Assembly: GCA_034401135.1 (NCBI GenBank)
Contig: JAWZSP010000006.1
Span: 2,356,001 to 2,420,000 of the forward strand
Length of the DNA stretch: 64,000 bases
Origin: Volutella citrinella
Taxonomy: Eukaryota; Ascomycota; Sordariomycetes; Hypocreales; Nectriaceae
Reading direction: 5' to 3'
In this document: one piece after another, positions 1 to 11,196 of the stretch
Position numbering within the stretch: position 1 is the first letter of the stretch
How the letters are laid out: each line of letters opens with the position of its first letter
Notes under the pieces: model-generated
Databases searched by the model: none
The model's input: the letters and a program-made list of their open reading frames with translations, nothing else
Told to the model about the DNA's origin: nothing
Program-made: the position numbers and the translations under genes

Positions 1-297
1 GAACCCCATGACAACACCACGAGCATCTGAATTTGCATCTTGTATTAGTCTGGGGCCGGCTTCGATCATGGGCTACCGGCAGGGACTTAGTCGAGGCTCG
101 AGAGTCGCGGCCCGCCGTGATGCCTCGATCTTGGACTTAAAATGCCACGCTCGCCGCTGTTGAGACAAACTGAGATGCAGCTCAGACACATCGCCGAGAA
201 GACAGTCGCCATCAGATATAGCTTCCTCTTGCCTCAGAGCTTCCGTTGATATATCGAAGTTAGCCCTTCATCTTCATTCCCTGCTTACGGCCCAAAC
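1..297. other. 5' flank of the first MFS permease gene
   Basis: No open reading frame of interest is seen. The stretch is presumably the promoter and 5' leader of the permease gene starting at 298. No clear TATA box was found. Confidence 0.4.
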
Positions 298-2086
298 ATG
301 TCTCAACTGAACGAAAAGCAAGGACCCGTCGCTCATGAGGCGGCGGTGCCACCGAATAAGCTCCTCCATGACGCCGAAGAGGCAATGGCCCGAGAAAAGG
401 ATCTCACCATTGACAAAGCGATCAAGTACTACCCGAAGGCCATCATGTGGAGCATCATCATGTCAACTGCGCTCGTCATGGAGGGATATGACACGAAGCT
501 TGTCGGCTCCTTCTTCGCCCAGCCGGCGTTCCAGGAGAAGTTTGGTTCTCCCCAGCCGAACGGCTCCCACCTCATTTCGGCGCCATGGCAGTCTGGGCTT
601 GGTCAGGGCCAGAGTGTGGGCTGTATCATTGGTCTCGCCATTGGCGGATACGTCTGCGATATTCTGGGCTTCCGGCGTACCATGCTCATTGCGTTGACTC
701 TGATGCCTTGCATCATCTTTATGCAATTCTTTGCTCCTTCAATCGAAGTGCTTCTTGGCGCGCAAATCCTCATCGGTATCCCGCTCGGCATGTTCCAGAC
801 CATTACGACGGTTTATGCAGTCGAAGTCATGCCGACCAGTTTGAGGGGTCACCTGACTAGCTATGTCAACCTGTGCTGGGTAAGTTTAGAATCCTGAATG
901 GCGTCAGCGAGGTTAAATGCATGGCTAAATACCTTCACTTAGGTCATGGGACAGCTGATTGCGTCTGGCGTACTGAGCGGCTCACTCTCCTTGCCTGGCG
1001 CTCTTGCGTACAAGATCCCTTTTGCCATCCAGTAGGGAATACCGTTCCTAGTTGCTAACAAAGATGCTGATAGAGAATGTGTATAGGTGGATCTGGCCGA
1101 TTCCATTGATCGTCGGAGTGTTCCTGGCGCCCGAGTCGCCCTGGTGGCTTGTCCGCAAGCAGAGACTGGACGAGGCAAAGCAGGTCCTGCAGCGCCTCAC
1201 TTCACCCGCGTACGAGGAGTTTGATGCCGACAAAGCCATCAAGCTCATGGTGTTCACGATTGAGCATGAGCGTGAACTCAATGCCAGCGCGAGCTACATG
1301 GGCTGCTTCCGGGGTATCGACCTGCGACGGACTCTGATTGCTATTGCGGCCTACTGCATGCAAGTTCTTAGCGGATCGTCGCTGCGTGCCAATTCCACCT
1401 ACTTTTTTGTCCAGGCTGGGCTGTCAACATCGCTATCCTTCACCATGTCTGTCATCACGTACGCTCTCGGATTTATCGGCGTGATTATTGCTGTAAGTTG
1501 TCAGCACCACACCCTCCAAATCGATGGATTCCCCCCTTGCCGCCGCGCTTGCTGAAAATTCTTGGGGCAGTGGTTCTTGCTGGTGCGAATCGGACGCCGC
1601 ACATTGTATCTTTGGGGTCTCGCAGTCATGGGTGCAGCATTCGTCGGCGTCGGCGCTCTTGGAGTTGCCCAGAACAAAGGCTCCAAGTCTGTTCTGTCGT
1701 GGGGCATCGGTGGCCTTCTCGTCTTTTCCATGATGGTCTTTGACATAACGGTTGGGCCCGTGGCATACTCTCTTGCCTCTGAGATGCCATCATCACTCTT
1801 GAGAAACAAGACCATCACCATCGCCCGCTTCACCTACAGCTCCATCAACATCGCCGGGAACATTATTGTCACATACCAGCTGAACCCATCGGCCTGGGCC
1901 TGGGGCGCCAAGTCTGGCTTCTTCTGGGCAGGCTCATGCTTTCTGGGGTTCCTCATCACGTACTTTTGTATCCCGGAGCCAAAGGACCGCCTCCCCGCCG
2001 AGCTTGATATCCTCTTTGAGAAGAAGGTCGCAGCGCCCAAGTTTTCTTCCACCAAGGCCTACCTGTCAGAAGCTGTTGACAAATAA
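298..2086 (+). CDS. MFS permease, maltose/alpha-glucoside type
   Basis: Predicted 530-residue plasma-membrane proton symporter of the fungal sugar-porter family, closest in style to maltose/alpha-glucoside permeases. Four exons fit the frame exactly: 298-879, 943-1031, 1087-1492 and 1571-2086. Splice donors are GTAAGT, GTAGGG and GTAAGT. The protein has a long hydrophilic N-terminus and about twelve membrane segments. The sugar-porter loop motif PESPWWLVRK lies near residue 238, followed by a cytosolic helix rich in charged residues. RIGRR follows TM8 and PEPKDR closes TM12, both typical positions. The substrate cannot be read from the sequence. A Zn2Cys6 regulator follows 480 bp downstream on the same strand and could control it; that is inference only. 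Confidence 0.85.
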
Positions 2087-2569
2087 GAGAGCAATTGACG
2101 TGCGGTGATGAATGTGGTGAAGGATTATTGAGCGACGTGACAAGACAAGGCGAGGCTGGGACCGTTGGGTCGGGCTGTTGCTCCTGCCATTCTACTGCTT
2201 TGTCGTTTTTTGGCAGGATCAAATGCTGCAGGAGAAGGAACAGTGGGGCAGACACATTTCTTTCTAGACAACATTGTACATGTACTAGTACTTTGTAAAA
2301 ATCTAGGTTCATGCCTACTACTACTAGTACTATAGTATTATTAAGGTAAGCATTCTACTTTTTGCCATTTTATTCTGCGTGACAACTTGCCTGCTTGGTG
2401 ATTTCGCACTGGTAACACAACGAACGAGGCTACGCTGGAGCGGGCTGCCAAGTAGTGCACGTGGGGACCCCTAGGCTTGCACGCGCCGCCCTGGACAGGC
2501 AATCTCTCCCTCCTCATCAGCACCTCCGTCTGAACTGAACCGCCATCGTGACCTGTCAGTCGCAGCAAC
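2087..2569. other. intergenic, permease 3' end to Zn2Cys6 promoter
   Basis: No gene seen. A short CTA/ATT-rich low-complexity stretch lies near 2315-2345 (repeated CTACTA and TAGTA). The rest is presumably the terminator of the permease and the promoter of the regulator. Confidence 0.4.
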
Positions 2570-4462
2570 ATGAGCGATTCCTACCGTATTCGTGTCCGGA
2601 CAGGATGCCTGACCTGCCGGGCTCGCAAGGTCAAGTGCGGCGAAGAGCGACCGGAATGCAACAATTGCACAAGACTGCGCAGGACTTGCCAGTATCCCTT
2701 ACAGACAGGGACGAGGCCGATGCCACCGTCTACTACTGAGCCTCCACCCAAGGTAACACGAAGATCGCCACTGCAGCCTCAGCCACAACCTCGCACTGGT
2801 GGAGACCACCGTCACAACATGAACCAGACGTGGGCATCTCCATCGCAACCTTTGCGCCGGTTGGCACCATCCGAACCTCGCATACCGCAAGTGGCGCAAC
2901 GGGTTCTTCCAACCAAAAATGCAACCGAAGAGCAGGATTCCTCTCGCAAATGCAGTCTTGTAGTCTCCTGGGGTGCATGCCAGGATTATGCCCTGGAGAA
3001 TCTGGCATCAGAAGACAATAGGGGTGCACCGACACCATCAGATGATGTTCCAGGGCCCCCCTCTGACATGGAGTACCAGAGAATTTCACAAGACATCTAC
3101 ATAACGACGACACTGGACAGAATGGCGGCAAAACAGCCCTCAGATGATTTGTCCTTTTCAGGATTTCTCGAACACGTCTACCCTCCCTTGATCGTTCCGT
3201 ACGACCACCCAAACTGGAAGAGGTTCCAAAAGTACGTCATCAATATGGCAAAGGACGATAGCACGCTGGCACAATCTGTCAGAGCTGTGCAAGAGCTATA
3301 CAAGGCGTTGAAGAATGGAACACCTCCTCACAGAGCACAGTCAAGTTATGCTACCGCGACTACCATGCTTGAAAGCGACTTGGAGGGGAGAGCTGAAGCT
3401 CATTCGGCTGAAAGTTTCGAGCCCTCTCTCATTGCCGTCTTCATTTTATCCTTGTACGAGACCCCGATCGTTGAAGAACATGAAGAACATGAAGAACACG
3501 GACAACAAAATGGGGGACGGATTCACTCTGTTCTCGGCCAAAATAATGGGACTTTTGTGACCCAGCTGGAGAAATATGCAGTACAGGACGGCTTCTGGTC
3601 CCCATTGGCGCTTCGGATCGAAACTTGGTTGGGCATGCTTGACTGCGCTGCAAAGCGCAATGGCGGGAACGGATTGTTCTCCGAGAGAGTCAAGGCTGCC
3701 TTTTCCAGCGGAAGCAAGGCTATGTTAGGCCTGGGACAAAGCCTTGCGGTCCTCGAAAGGGGTGCTGTGCAAAGAGACGCGATTCTGTACGACCATGTCA
3801 GCGCGCCGATATTCCAGTTCTACCTTGACCTGGTCGGCATCGCCACTCGCTCCAAGAGCTTTGATCACTACCACCGCTCTCGCTTCACTGCTGCTGACCA
3901 GAGGGAGGCTGAAGACTTGATGGCAACTCTCAGGGCAGAAATGACGCTGAAATGGGAGAGTCGGCCGGGTCTGATGAGGATGAGTCCGCCGGAGTTGCGA
4001 GCCGCCTTCCCCGCCGCGGTAGCAGAACCTTTGGTGCGGCTCGTTGGTATCTGTTGCGCGCAATACTTTGCCGAGATTTGTGAACTAAATCGCATGCTGA
4101 GCGAACCCCCTCTCGCCGGGCCAGAGTCAAAACACGCGATGCGTCACATTCGTCATCTTATTGACTCGACCGAGACTGAGAAGAGCGGCGGACAGCATGC
4201 CTGGAACGTCCTTGAAGATGGAGCCTTGAGTCCGGGGTTCCTGCGTCCTCTGTTCCTCTACTCAATAGAGAGCATGGACCCTGATGACATTGCCTGGGCT
4301 GTGGCCCAGATAAGAGCAATCCAAAACCCAATATGCTACAGCAACTTCTATGCCGAATTTGCCAAGGCCCTCGGAACGTATCAGATTCTCGTCAGCCGAC
4401 GAGTTACGATGAAATACTTTTGCCATCGGGAATTTGGAATCCACCCCCCTTGTATGTCATAG
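2570..4462 (+). CDS. Zn2Cys6 transcription factor
   Basis: A 630-residue fungal binuclear zinc-cluster regulator in a single open frame. The DNA-binding cluster is at the N-terminus: Cys13, 16, 23, 30, 33 and 40, spaced CX2CX6CX6CX2CX6C, with the basic stretch RARKVKC between. A proline/glutamine-rich linker follows to about residue 150. The C-terminal two thirds look like the fungal-specific regulatory domain of the Fungal_trans_2 type (for example LIVPYDHPNWKRF near residue 205). A short EEH repeat, encoded near 3474-3500, interrupts that domain. It lies between the MFS permease and an opposing GNAT gene. Family assignment is firm; target genes are unknown. No intron is needed, although a missed one cannot be excluded. 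Confidence 0.9.
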   Translation: MSDSYRIRVRTGCLTCRARKVKCGEERPECNNCTRLRRTCQYPLQTGTRPMPPSTTEPPPKVTRRSPLQPQPQPRTGGDHRHNMNQTWASPSQPLRRLAPSEPRIPQVAQRVLPTKNATEEQDSSRKCSLVVSWGACQDYALENLASEDNRGAPTPSDDVPGPPSDMEYQRISQDIYITTTLDRMAAKQPSDDLSFSGFLEHVYPPLIVPYDHPNWKRFQKYVINMAKDDSTLAQSVRAVQELYKALKNGTPPHRAQSSYATATTMLESDLEGRAEAHSAESFEPSLIAVFILSLYETPIVEEHEEHEEHGQQNGGRIHSVLGQNNGTFVTQLEKYAVQDGFWSPLALRIETWLGMLDCAAKRNGGNGLFSERVKAAFSSGSKAMLGLGQSLAVLERGAVQRDAILYDHVSAPIFQFYLDLVGIATRSKSFDHYHRSRFTAADQREAEDLMATLRAEMTLKWESRPGLMRMSPPELRAAFPAAVAEPLVRLVGICCAQYFAEICELNRMLSEPPLAGPESKHAMRHIRHLIDSTETEKSGGQHAWNVLEDGALSPGFLRPLFLYSIESMDPDDIAWAVAQIRAIQNPICYSNFYAEFAKALGTYQILVSRRVTMKYFCHREFGIHPPCMS

Positions 4463-4509
4463 ACGACGGCAGCGCCTGATTTCAAATTGGATGACAAGGT
4501 AGCTTTACT

Positions 4510-5370
4510 TCACAGTACGTTCCTCTTCATAAAAACAGTCCTAAAGGCCGGTGGCACTTCTGGGTAGAAACCAGGCACCACCTTGATCTGGTCATATCCC
4601 CTCCTTTCGTACCAGTCATGGTTGTTCGTCTGCGCTGCATTAGTCTTCCATTCTGTAGCTACAGCGCACCGGCAGACTTGGGCCTACCTTGGAGTCCTGG
4701 CCGAAGTGCTTCAGCTTTGCAATGTGGTCGTCCTTGTAAACTGTGTCGAGCGCGAGGACCTTGGCGTACAAGGGTGCCTCTCCGGCCAGTTTCTCAACCT
4801 GGTCCATGGCCGCCCTCCCGACTCCCTGGCTCTGCATAGCCTCGGAGACCCAGAACGTCTTGATCCAGAAGAGGCCCTCTGATGGAAGGTCCAATTGGAC
4901 ACCTCTGGTGATAAGCTCCGGGTAATGGGAATCAAGGGAGATGTGGCCGATGGGGTCGAATTCAGCCCTTGTGGGGTCGCGAGGCAAGCCTCGCAGCGAG
5001 ACGCTGGTGTCCTGAAGGGGTGATTTGTCCTATGTAATGGCCAGTCAGAGACCGAGTGCAAGTCCGCAGGGAACTGGTGGATACTTACCTCGGGATACAT
5101 GTCATAGTGTGGGCCAAGGAGCTCCTCCCGGTTGGAGTCGTCAGGTGAGAGAGCCTACGGCTGGTTTAGAAGACGCAAACTAAGAAGCGAAGGGGGACAA
5201 CACACTATCCAGTATATGCACTTGGTGCCGGAGATCTGTTGCTGCTTCCAGTCGGACTCGGGCTTCTCTTCGTGCCACCCACAACGTGTCCGATGCTTGA
5301 CGAGCCGCGCCACATGATCTGGGGACTCTGGGTCCCAGGGGATCAAGTCAACGCGTGTCTTTGGGGCCAT
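4510..5370 (-). CDS. GNAT-family N-acetyltransferase
   Basis: Predicted 235-residue acetyl-CoA-dependent N-acetyltransferase. Four exons on the minus strand join in phase: 5370-5206, 5154-5089, 5029-4688 and 4644-4510. The acetyl-CoA-binding motif A is SQGVGRAAM, preceded by the beta-strand FWIKTFWVSE. The last exon supplies the usual C-terminal WYERRGYDQ segment, where a GNAT tyrosine is expected. The ATG at 5370 is preferred because the frame further upstream opens only with a non-ATG codon. The substrate (amine, antibiotic or protein) cannot be told. It is convergent with the Zn2Cys6 gene, with only 47 bp between stop codons. Confidence 0.8.
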
Positions 5371-6004
5371 TCTGGGGTGGGAGTCGGTGATTGGTATCAA
5401 CGGCAAGAACTAGCCACTACTTCTTCGAGGCGCGTATAGGTTGTCCGTGGAAACGATCAATGGTCGAAGGGTGTGACTGAGTCTTCAAACTACGGCCGGC
5501 CGTGGAGTCACAGTTGAGGCCCCTCAACTAATATCGGCGCCATTCCTGTGGGGCTTCGGCGACGCTAACGTCGTGGGCGGAGCCCAATGCTCCTGATCTG
5601 CCGATTCATTGGACGATGGGGGTGACATTGACGCCCTGTCTCCGACATATCGACGCGGTTGCGCCTTTCGGGTGGCAGATGTAAGAGTGGCATCACGAGA
5701 AGGGCGTTACGGCTGAATAAGCCCAATTGTGAAGATATGACAGGAGTTGGAGATGAAGATTGGCTTGATGTCAGACGGAACGAACCCTGGAGGCCCCACC
5801 TCGACTGTGCAAGTTGGACGGGCCCGGAATCAGGGGTCTGGAGTGGTAGAGTCGGATGATTGGTAAGCTGCCCCCGGGTTGGCTGGATTGCGGCTGCCAC
5901 CACGGCCACTGACCAGGGCTGACCACTGTGCTCTGACGTAGCTCCAGTGCCCAGCTCTGCCAACTTTTGAGCCTCATCTCACAACACGGAGAGCAGTCGC
6001 ACTA
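5371..6004. other. divergent promoter, GNAT / bZIP genes
   Basis: No convincing gene. Open frames here are short and lack domain signatures. The region serves as upstream sequence for both the minus-strand GNAT gene and the plus-strand bZIP gene. Confidence 0.4.
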
Positions 6005-6864
6005 ATGGAAGTCCAGCTAAACCAGCTGCCTCACGAGGCATACATCCACTCAGAGGGCGAGAACTGGGCCGGTGTCACGGATCCAAAGGAGCGAAAGAAA
6101 TTGCAGAATCGGCTGAACCAGAGAGCAAGTGCGTGACAAGTGCGCCACAAGAGTAACTGACCAAGGCGTCCTCTCACCATGCTAACAAGAGACATCAAGG
6201 GCGGCAAAGAAAAATCAAGAAGCTAGTAGAGAATGCACCGCTTGCCTTGGTCAAGAAGGACGGCGTAATATTCGGCTATGGCACCGAGCAAAACGTCGAC
6301 CAGCTTCGGACCATGCTGCACAACCTCACACAACAAGCCCTGGCAAGCTACGCCGCAGGCTCTCCTAGCGCAGACCATCTCTTAAGCTTAATCCAGCTAA
6401 ACGTCATCAACAGCATGACGCGAAACTCGGCCCTGCTCGGCATGAAAGTCGACTGGCTCATCTGCGAGTCCGTCTCCCCCTTCGGCCTCGATGGCGGTGA
6501 GGGACCAGCATCTTGTCCCGAGACACTGGCTCCCACCAACCTGCAGCGCAAGATCCCACACCATCCATGGGTTGATCTTCTGCCGCTGCCTCAGTTACGG
6601 GACAATTTTCTGCTGGCCATCACGAAGCAGCTCTCAGCCGAGGATGAGGAGCGGCTGTGGATCGACATGATCGAATCTGGAGGCGAAAAGGACTGGACTG
6701 GCATGATTGTATGGGGCAACCCGTGGGATGTCAAGAACTGGGAGGTGACGTTGCCCTTCTTCCACAGGTGGGCCTGGCTTCTGGATGCCTGTCCGGAGAT
6801 GATTGAGTCGACAAACTACTGGCGACGGAAACGAGGGGAGCGGTTTCTGCTAGTAGAAGCGTAG
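6005..6864 (+). CDS. bZIP-type transcription factor with DUF3425 domain
   Basis: Predicted 262-residue nuclear regulator. Two exons: 6005-6128 and 6200-6864. The 71-nt intron starts GTGCGT, contains a perfect GCTAAC branch site at 6181-6186 and ends AAG. Splicing rebuilds a bZIP basic region, KLQNRLNQRARRQRKIKK, around residues 32-50, which supports this junction over alternatives. The rest matches the DUF3425 domain common in fungal AP-1-like proteins: IQLNVINSMTRNS, LPLPQLRDN, and the WGNPWDVKNWE block near the C-terminus. A classic long leucine zipper is not evident. It is convergent with the NmrA-like gene (122 bp between stops). Targets are unknown. Confidence 0.85.
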
Positions 6865-6986
6865 GGGGGCTTGATGAACAAAGAGATCTATTTTTTGGCA
6901 GTCAAGGGTGAACTGATTTAAGAACAGCGAAACAAACGAACACCTGATCCCCTCCAAAACACTCCCTCGAGCTCATCCACAAGTGC

Positions 6987-8001
6987 TCAAGCAGAGAGCA
7001 TCTGTCTAAGTCCGTCCACCAATTCAGTCTTGCCCCGAGCCGCATTTGGGTCGGCATACTCTGGCACAATCCTGCCGCCGGGGTTCGACGCGATAACCAG
7101 ATCCGCATACTCCTGGGAGTACTTCTTGGGGATATGCTGCTTCTCGAACCAGGCCGGGAGCTGGTCCTTTGCGATAACTTTCATCTCAGCCTTTTTCCCG
7201 ACCACAGCCTCAACTGCGTCCCTGACCTCGGCTGCGCTGTATTCACGGGGTCCGAACAGCTGTACAGAGCGGACGCCTGGTGTGACGGTCTGGTCGAGGA
7301 GGACAGTCGATATATACTCTGCAATGTCCCCGACGCTCACCTAGCAAGTTGTCAGTCTTTGCGGGAATCTATGCCATTTGCTTGTTGCCTCTGAACTTAC
7401 CATGGGAACTCGATGATCCTCGGGCGAGAATGGAATTTCAAAGCTTGGCGAGTCTGCCTTCATGCTGTCCAGGGAACCGGCCAGGACCGTAAAGTACCAT
7501 CCGGGCTTGAAAATCAGGACTTCCGGTGCTGCAGACTTGAGAATGTTGTCTGTGATGTGATTGATGCGCAAGATGCCCTGGGGTTTTCCATGTTAGCTGG
7601 ATCTAGGGTGAGCAAGCAAGTGATTCTCTCACAATTCCATCCTCAAACTGGGCGCCTGGCGCCGAGTGCACAATCAACTTGTTGACCTGCGGGGCCTTCT
7701 TGAGGGTGGCCTCCACGTTCCTGGCCGCAGTGGTCGCAAACTCGCCCTGGTCGGCGCCATCAAAAGCCGGAGGGGGGATGTAGAAGACGGCGTTGGACAG
7801 GCCAAAGTCAAGTCCTTCTCCGCTAGAGACATCGCCCTTGACGGCTTCGAAGTTGGAGTGCTTGGTGAACTCGGCGGGCGCCTTGGAGGGATCGCGGTAG
7901 ACGGCGCGGATTGTCGGCTTTCTGTCTGATTCGAGAAGAGCGCGGACGGTTTCCTTGCCAGCCTGGGTGGAGGCGGGGACGATGGTGATGTGAGCAGCCA
8001 T
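6987..8001 (-). CDS. NmrA-like NAD(P)-binding protein
   Basis: Predicted 299-residue Rossmann-fold protein of the NmrA/atypical SDR group. Three exons join in phase: 8001-7633, 7577-7401 and 7340-6987. The first strand is present (ITIVPASTQAGKETVRALL), but the usual GxxGxxG nucleotide loop is degraded to PASTQAG. Later landmarks of the family are visible: KLIVHSAPGAQFEDG, FKPGWYFTVLAG, the SVGDIAEYI segment and the C-terminal EYADLVIASNPGG. NmrA proteins sense NAD(P) and hold back transcription factors; others are reductases of the isoflavone-reductase type. The degraded loop fits a sensor or divergent role but does not prove it. Neighbour of a bZIP gene with which it is convergent. Confidence 0.85.
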
Positions 8002-8762
8002 TTTGATTGTTTTGTGCGAGGGTGATGATGCTGAGCTGTGTAGATGCGTTGATGGTCAGAATGGAGTCATTGCTGGGCAGGAGAGGCATCTTTATAGTTG
8101 GACAGACTTGTATCAATCCCCGTTGGGATGTTGCAAGATGCATCTGGCTGACCAGGCGATGTCAGCTTGGTTGCACCGAGCGAGCGCTGCTTGACGACAT
8201 CTGGAGTGTCCTGATTGTCAACATGGCGGAGGATCAGCCGTGTCTGCACCCGACTGACAGCCCCCCAGTCAGCCAGGTTGTGCCGATCATGGCCTGTTGC
8301 GTTGGGTGTTGGGTGGGTGGTGCTTCGGGTGGGTGCTCGGAACTTGCAGCGCCCCAGTTGGTGACGGCATCGCTGTAGCTGGCTGACACTAGCGCGGTCA
8401 GCCACTGTCTTGGGACTCTTGGCTCACAGCCTGGAACTGAACAGACTCTGTGGCGAATGGACAAGGGGGGGCCTTTGTAATGGGGTAGACGACAGGGATG
8501 GAACAACCATCAGCTTCCAAGTGGGATTCACACCGAGAAACCTCGAAGTTCCGTTTTTAAAGACGCACCGTTGAGGTATCCGGTGGGATGGGTCGCACCT
8601 GCATTGGGCCAGTCTAGGGCACTAGGTACCTATGCTAGGGAAGGCCTGGAAAGGCGGGGTCTTGTCGTTCCCAGCAGCGCCAGGGCCATCAAGCCACTGC
8701 AACACCAACCATTTCTCCACCAGACTGACGCTCCCCTTGCGCCCGTCCCCCCGAAACACACC
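8002..8762. other. divergent promoter, NmrA-like / Zn2Cys6 genes
   Basis: No gene supported. An in-frame extension of the downstream zinc-cluster reading frame reaches back to 8571, but the protein most likely begins at 8763, directly before the zinc cluster. Confidence 0.4.
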
Positions 8763-10491
8763 ATGCGCCCCGTCAAGGCATGTCTGCAGTGTAGGACCGG
8801 CAAGCGGAGATGCGACCGTGTCGGCGACGGGGCCTGCTCGCCATGTGCCCAGCGAAACCTGCCCTGCTCCGTCGCTGCGACCGCGAGGGGCGTCTCTGCG
8901 TCCCAGTCCCTGCCGCCCGTCGTCTCGACCCGGTCCTGGGAGGAGACGATATACCTGGTGGATCTCTACTTTCGCTTTATCCACGACCAACCGCACAGCC
9001 TGTTCCACGAGGCCACCTTCAAGTCGAGGGTGAGCGCCGGCACCATCTCCCAGGCCGTCCTGCTCAGCATGATGGGCATGTCGGCCCGGTATGTTCATCT
9101 TCATCTTCATATTCACCGTCGAAGGAACATGTCTCACAGAGTATCCTAGGTTCGCCACACAGCCTGATATTCGCTCCCGGGGGCCAATGTACTGCACCAA
9201 AGGAAAGGCTGCGTTAAAGGACGATCTTGAGCACGTATGCGTCGACAACATCCAGGCCTGCATCCTCGTGGGCAACAACTGTTTCGGCGATTGTGGTGCA
9301 GATGCTGAATCACTCTACTTTGGTATATGAACATGCTCAAAGATGAACGCTCTCCTTGCTTACCCAGGCTGCAGTGCTTGCCATTCGCATGGCCCAGATC
9401 CTCCACCTGGGAGTGCCTGACGACGCCGACGATGGCGTTACACGTGAGATGAAGCGACGCATCTTCTGGTCCTGCTTCATTGTCGACACGTGGGCCAGCG
9501 GCGGCTCGAACCTGTCACCCCAGTTTGGCTGGCAGCCGAGACTGCCGCGGGTGCCCATGGACGAGTACACCTTCAGCAGGATGAGGCTCGGAGACCCAGA
9601 TGTCCCCGAGTCGGAGTGGAAGCCCGGGCTCTGGGGACACATGGTCACGCTGGTTGAGATATACAAGGAGATTCAGCACCTGCACAAGGAGCTCGCTGAC
9701 ACGGACGAGTGGGACGAGACGCTAATGGACGAGTCCGTCGGCAGAGTTGGGGCCCAGCTCGGCGCCTTTGAGCAGAGCATAGGCCCCGAGTTCGCGTTCT
9801 CCCCCGAAAACGTGGCCGCCTTCGTGGGCCGCGGCCTAGGCAGCGTCTTCATAGCCTTTCACATCGGCCTGCACCACTACTACACGCTGCTCTTCTACCT
9901 GTACCTTGACCAGAGGCGGCCGTCGACGCGTAACGGCAAGAAGTATGCCAGCCTGTGCAAGAAGCACGCGGCCATCATCTGTGATGTGCTCAAGGCGTCG
10001 CGCGAGACGCCCGGCGCCGAGGCCCTCTATAACATCGTGGGTCATGTCACCATTGTGTCCTCATCGGTGCTACTGCATACCTATCTGTTCGGTGAGCCTC
10101 ACGAGCTCGAAGACTCCAAGAGGCGCCTTGAGTCGAACCTAGAGTCGCTAGTTCTGCTGCGGAGCTACTGGCCCAGCGTGGAACTAATGGTACGTCACAA
10201 AAAGGTCCTATTAGTTGGTCTCATCTAATATCTTCACAGATCAATCGGCTCGTCGTGTTCCAGAAGAGCTGCATCTTGTCCCTCAGCAGCAACACACACC
10301 GCTTTGACAAGTGGATGGTCAAGTTTCTCATTGCCCATTCCCTGGAGCTCGAGGACAAGGTGGAAGATATGGCGTTTGACATGGACATACCGCCATCTCC
10401 CTGGAATGAACACTTTGAGAGGAGTCGCGTTGCTCAGCTGCTGATACAGGACATCCAAAGCGGCGACGTAGCAGAGGTAGGACCGGATTGA
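8763..10491 (+). CDS. Zn2Cys6 transcription factor with fungal regulatory domain
   Basis: Predicted 521-residue zinc-cluster regulator. Four exons fit the frame: 8763-9088, 9150-9322, 9375-10189 and 10240-10491, with introns of 50-61 nt. The cluster is Cys7, 10, 17, 25, 28 and 35 (CX2CX6CX7CX2CX6C). The ATG at 8763 is chosen because the cluster then sits at the extreme N-terminus, as is usual. The middle homology region of the fungal transcription factor domain is seen as IRMAQILHLG followed by EMKRRIFWSCFIVDTW, and the DLYFRFIHDQPHSLFHE block precedes it. It lies between the NmrA-like gene and the second MFS gene; any link to them is inference. Confidence 0.9.
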
Positions 10492-11196
10492 GGGCACGAG
10501 CCCTGTCCTCCTGATCTACGGATGAATTTATGACGCAAGCCGAGTGACGAATGGGTTCACGCATAAATCTATTACACTTCTAACATTCCAAACTGTTGAA
10601 TCCTGTTGAATGTTCCCACATCTCTCCTTGTTGCTGAGGTGGGATCAGGGATGTGCTGAACGTGTACTGTCTGGTGTTCAGACAAAGACACAATGCACCA
10701 CCCAACTCAACTGCTGGAGGCACACCCTGAGTCACAGGCCCAGAATAAGGCAGCAAGTGTGTCAAGGCACTCGAAACGACTACTGTAATCGACATACGCG
10801 AATAATCCTACCCAGCCTCATCTACATATTAAGTGGAGTGATGGAAGGCATAGCACAATCACGAGAATCAATCACAACTGATCAAAATTGGTTCCTTGTT
10901 GATAGCTCGATGTAGCTAAATAAGTGGAACGATTGGTTTCAAGAAATGCAATGCACAAACACCAGTTCAGCAAATTGGTCGACACCAGACCAGTGACCAC
11001 TGCACCAGCTCCCTGTCGGATTCCGTGACTTCTGTCCCTGCAACTCCTGTTTCCGAAAGCCTGTTCAGTTTGGTGTTCCGTTTCAGAGAGCCTGTTCATT
11101 GGCCAGCATGTTCAGTCTCGGCAAGCCCGTTCACAACATTCAGTAGTACTGGTCAGGTCTGACATCATGGCCGAACAGCCAGCCCCAGGAGGGCAC
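10492..11196. other. convergent 3' region, Zn2Cys6 and MFS genes
   Basis: No gene seen. Around 11040-11130 the phrase CCTGTTCA/GCCCGTTCA recurs several times, a minor low-complexity feature. Both flanking genes end into this stretch. Confidence 0.35.

Noticed and set aside
6133..6191. Alternative bZIP intron with a GTGACA donor at 6133
   Set aside because: It keeps the frame but spoils the basic region; the 6129-6199 intron has a better donor and a perfect branch site and restores NQRARRQRK.
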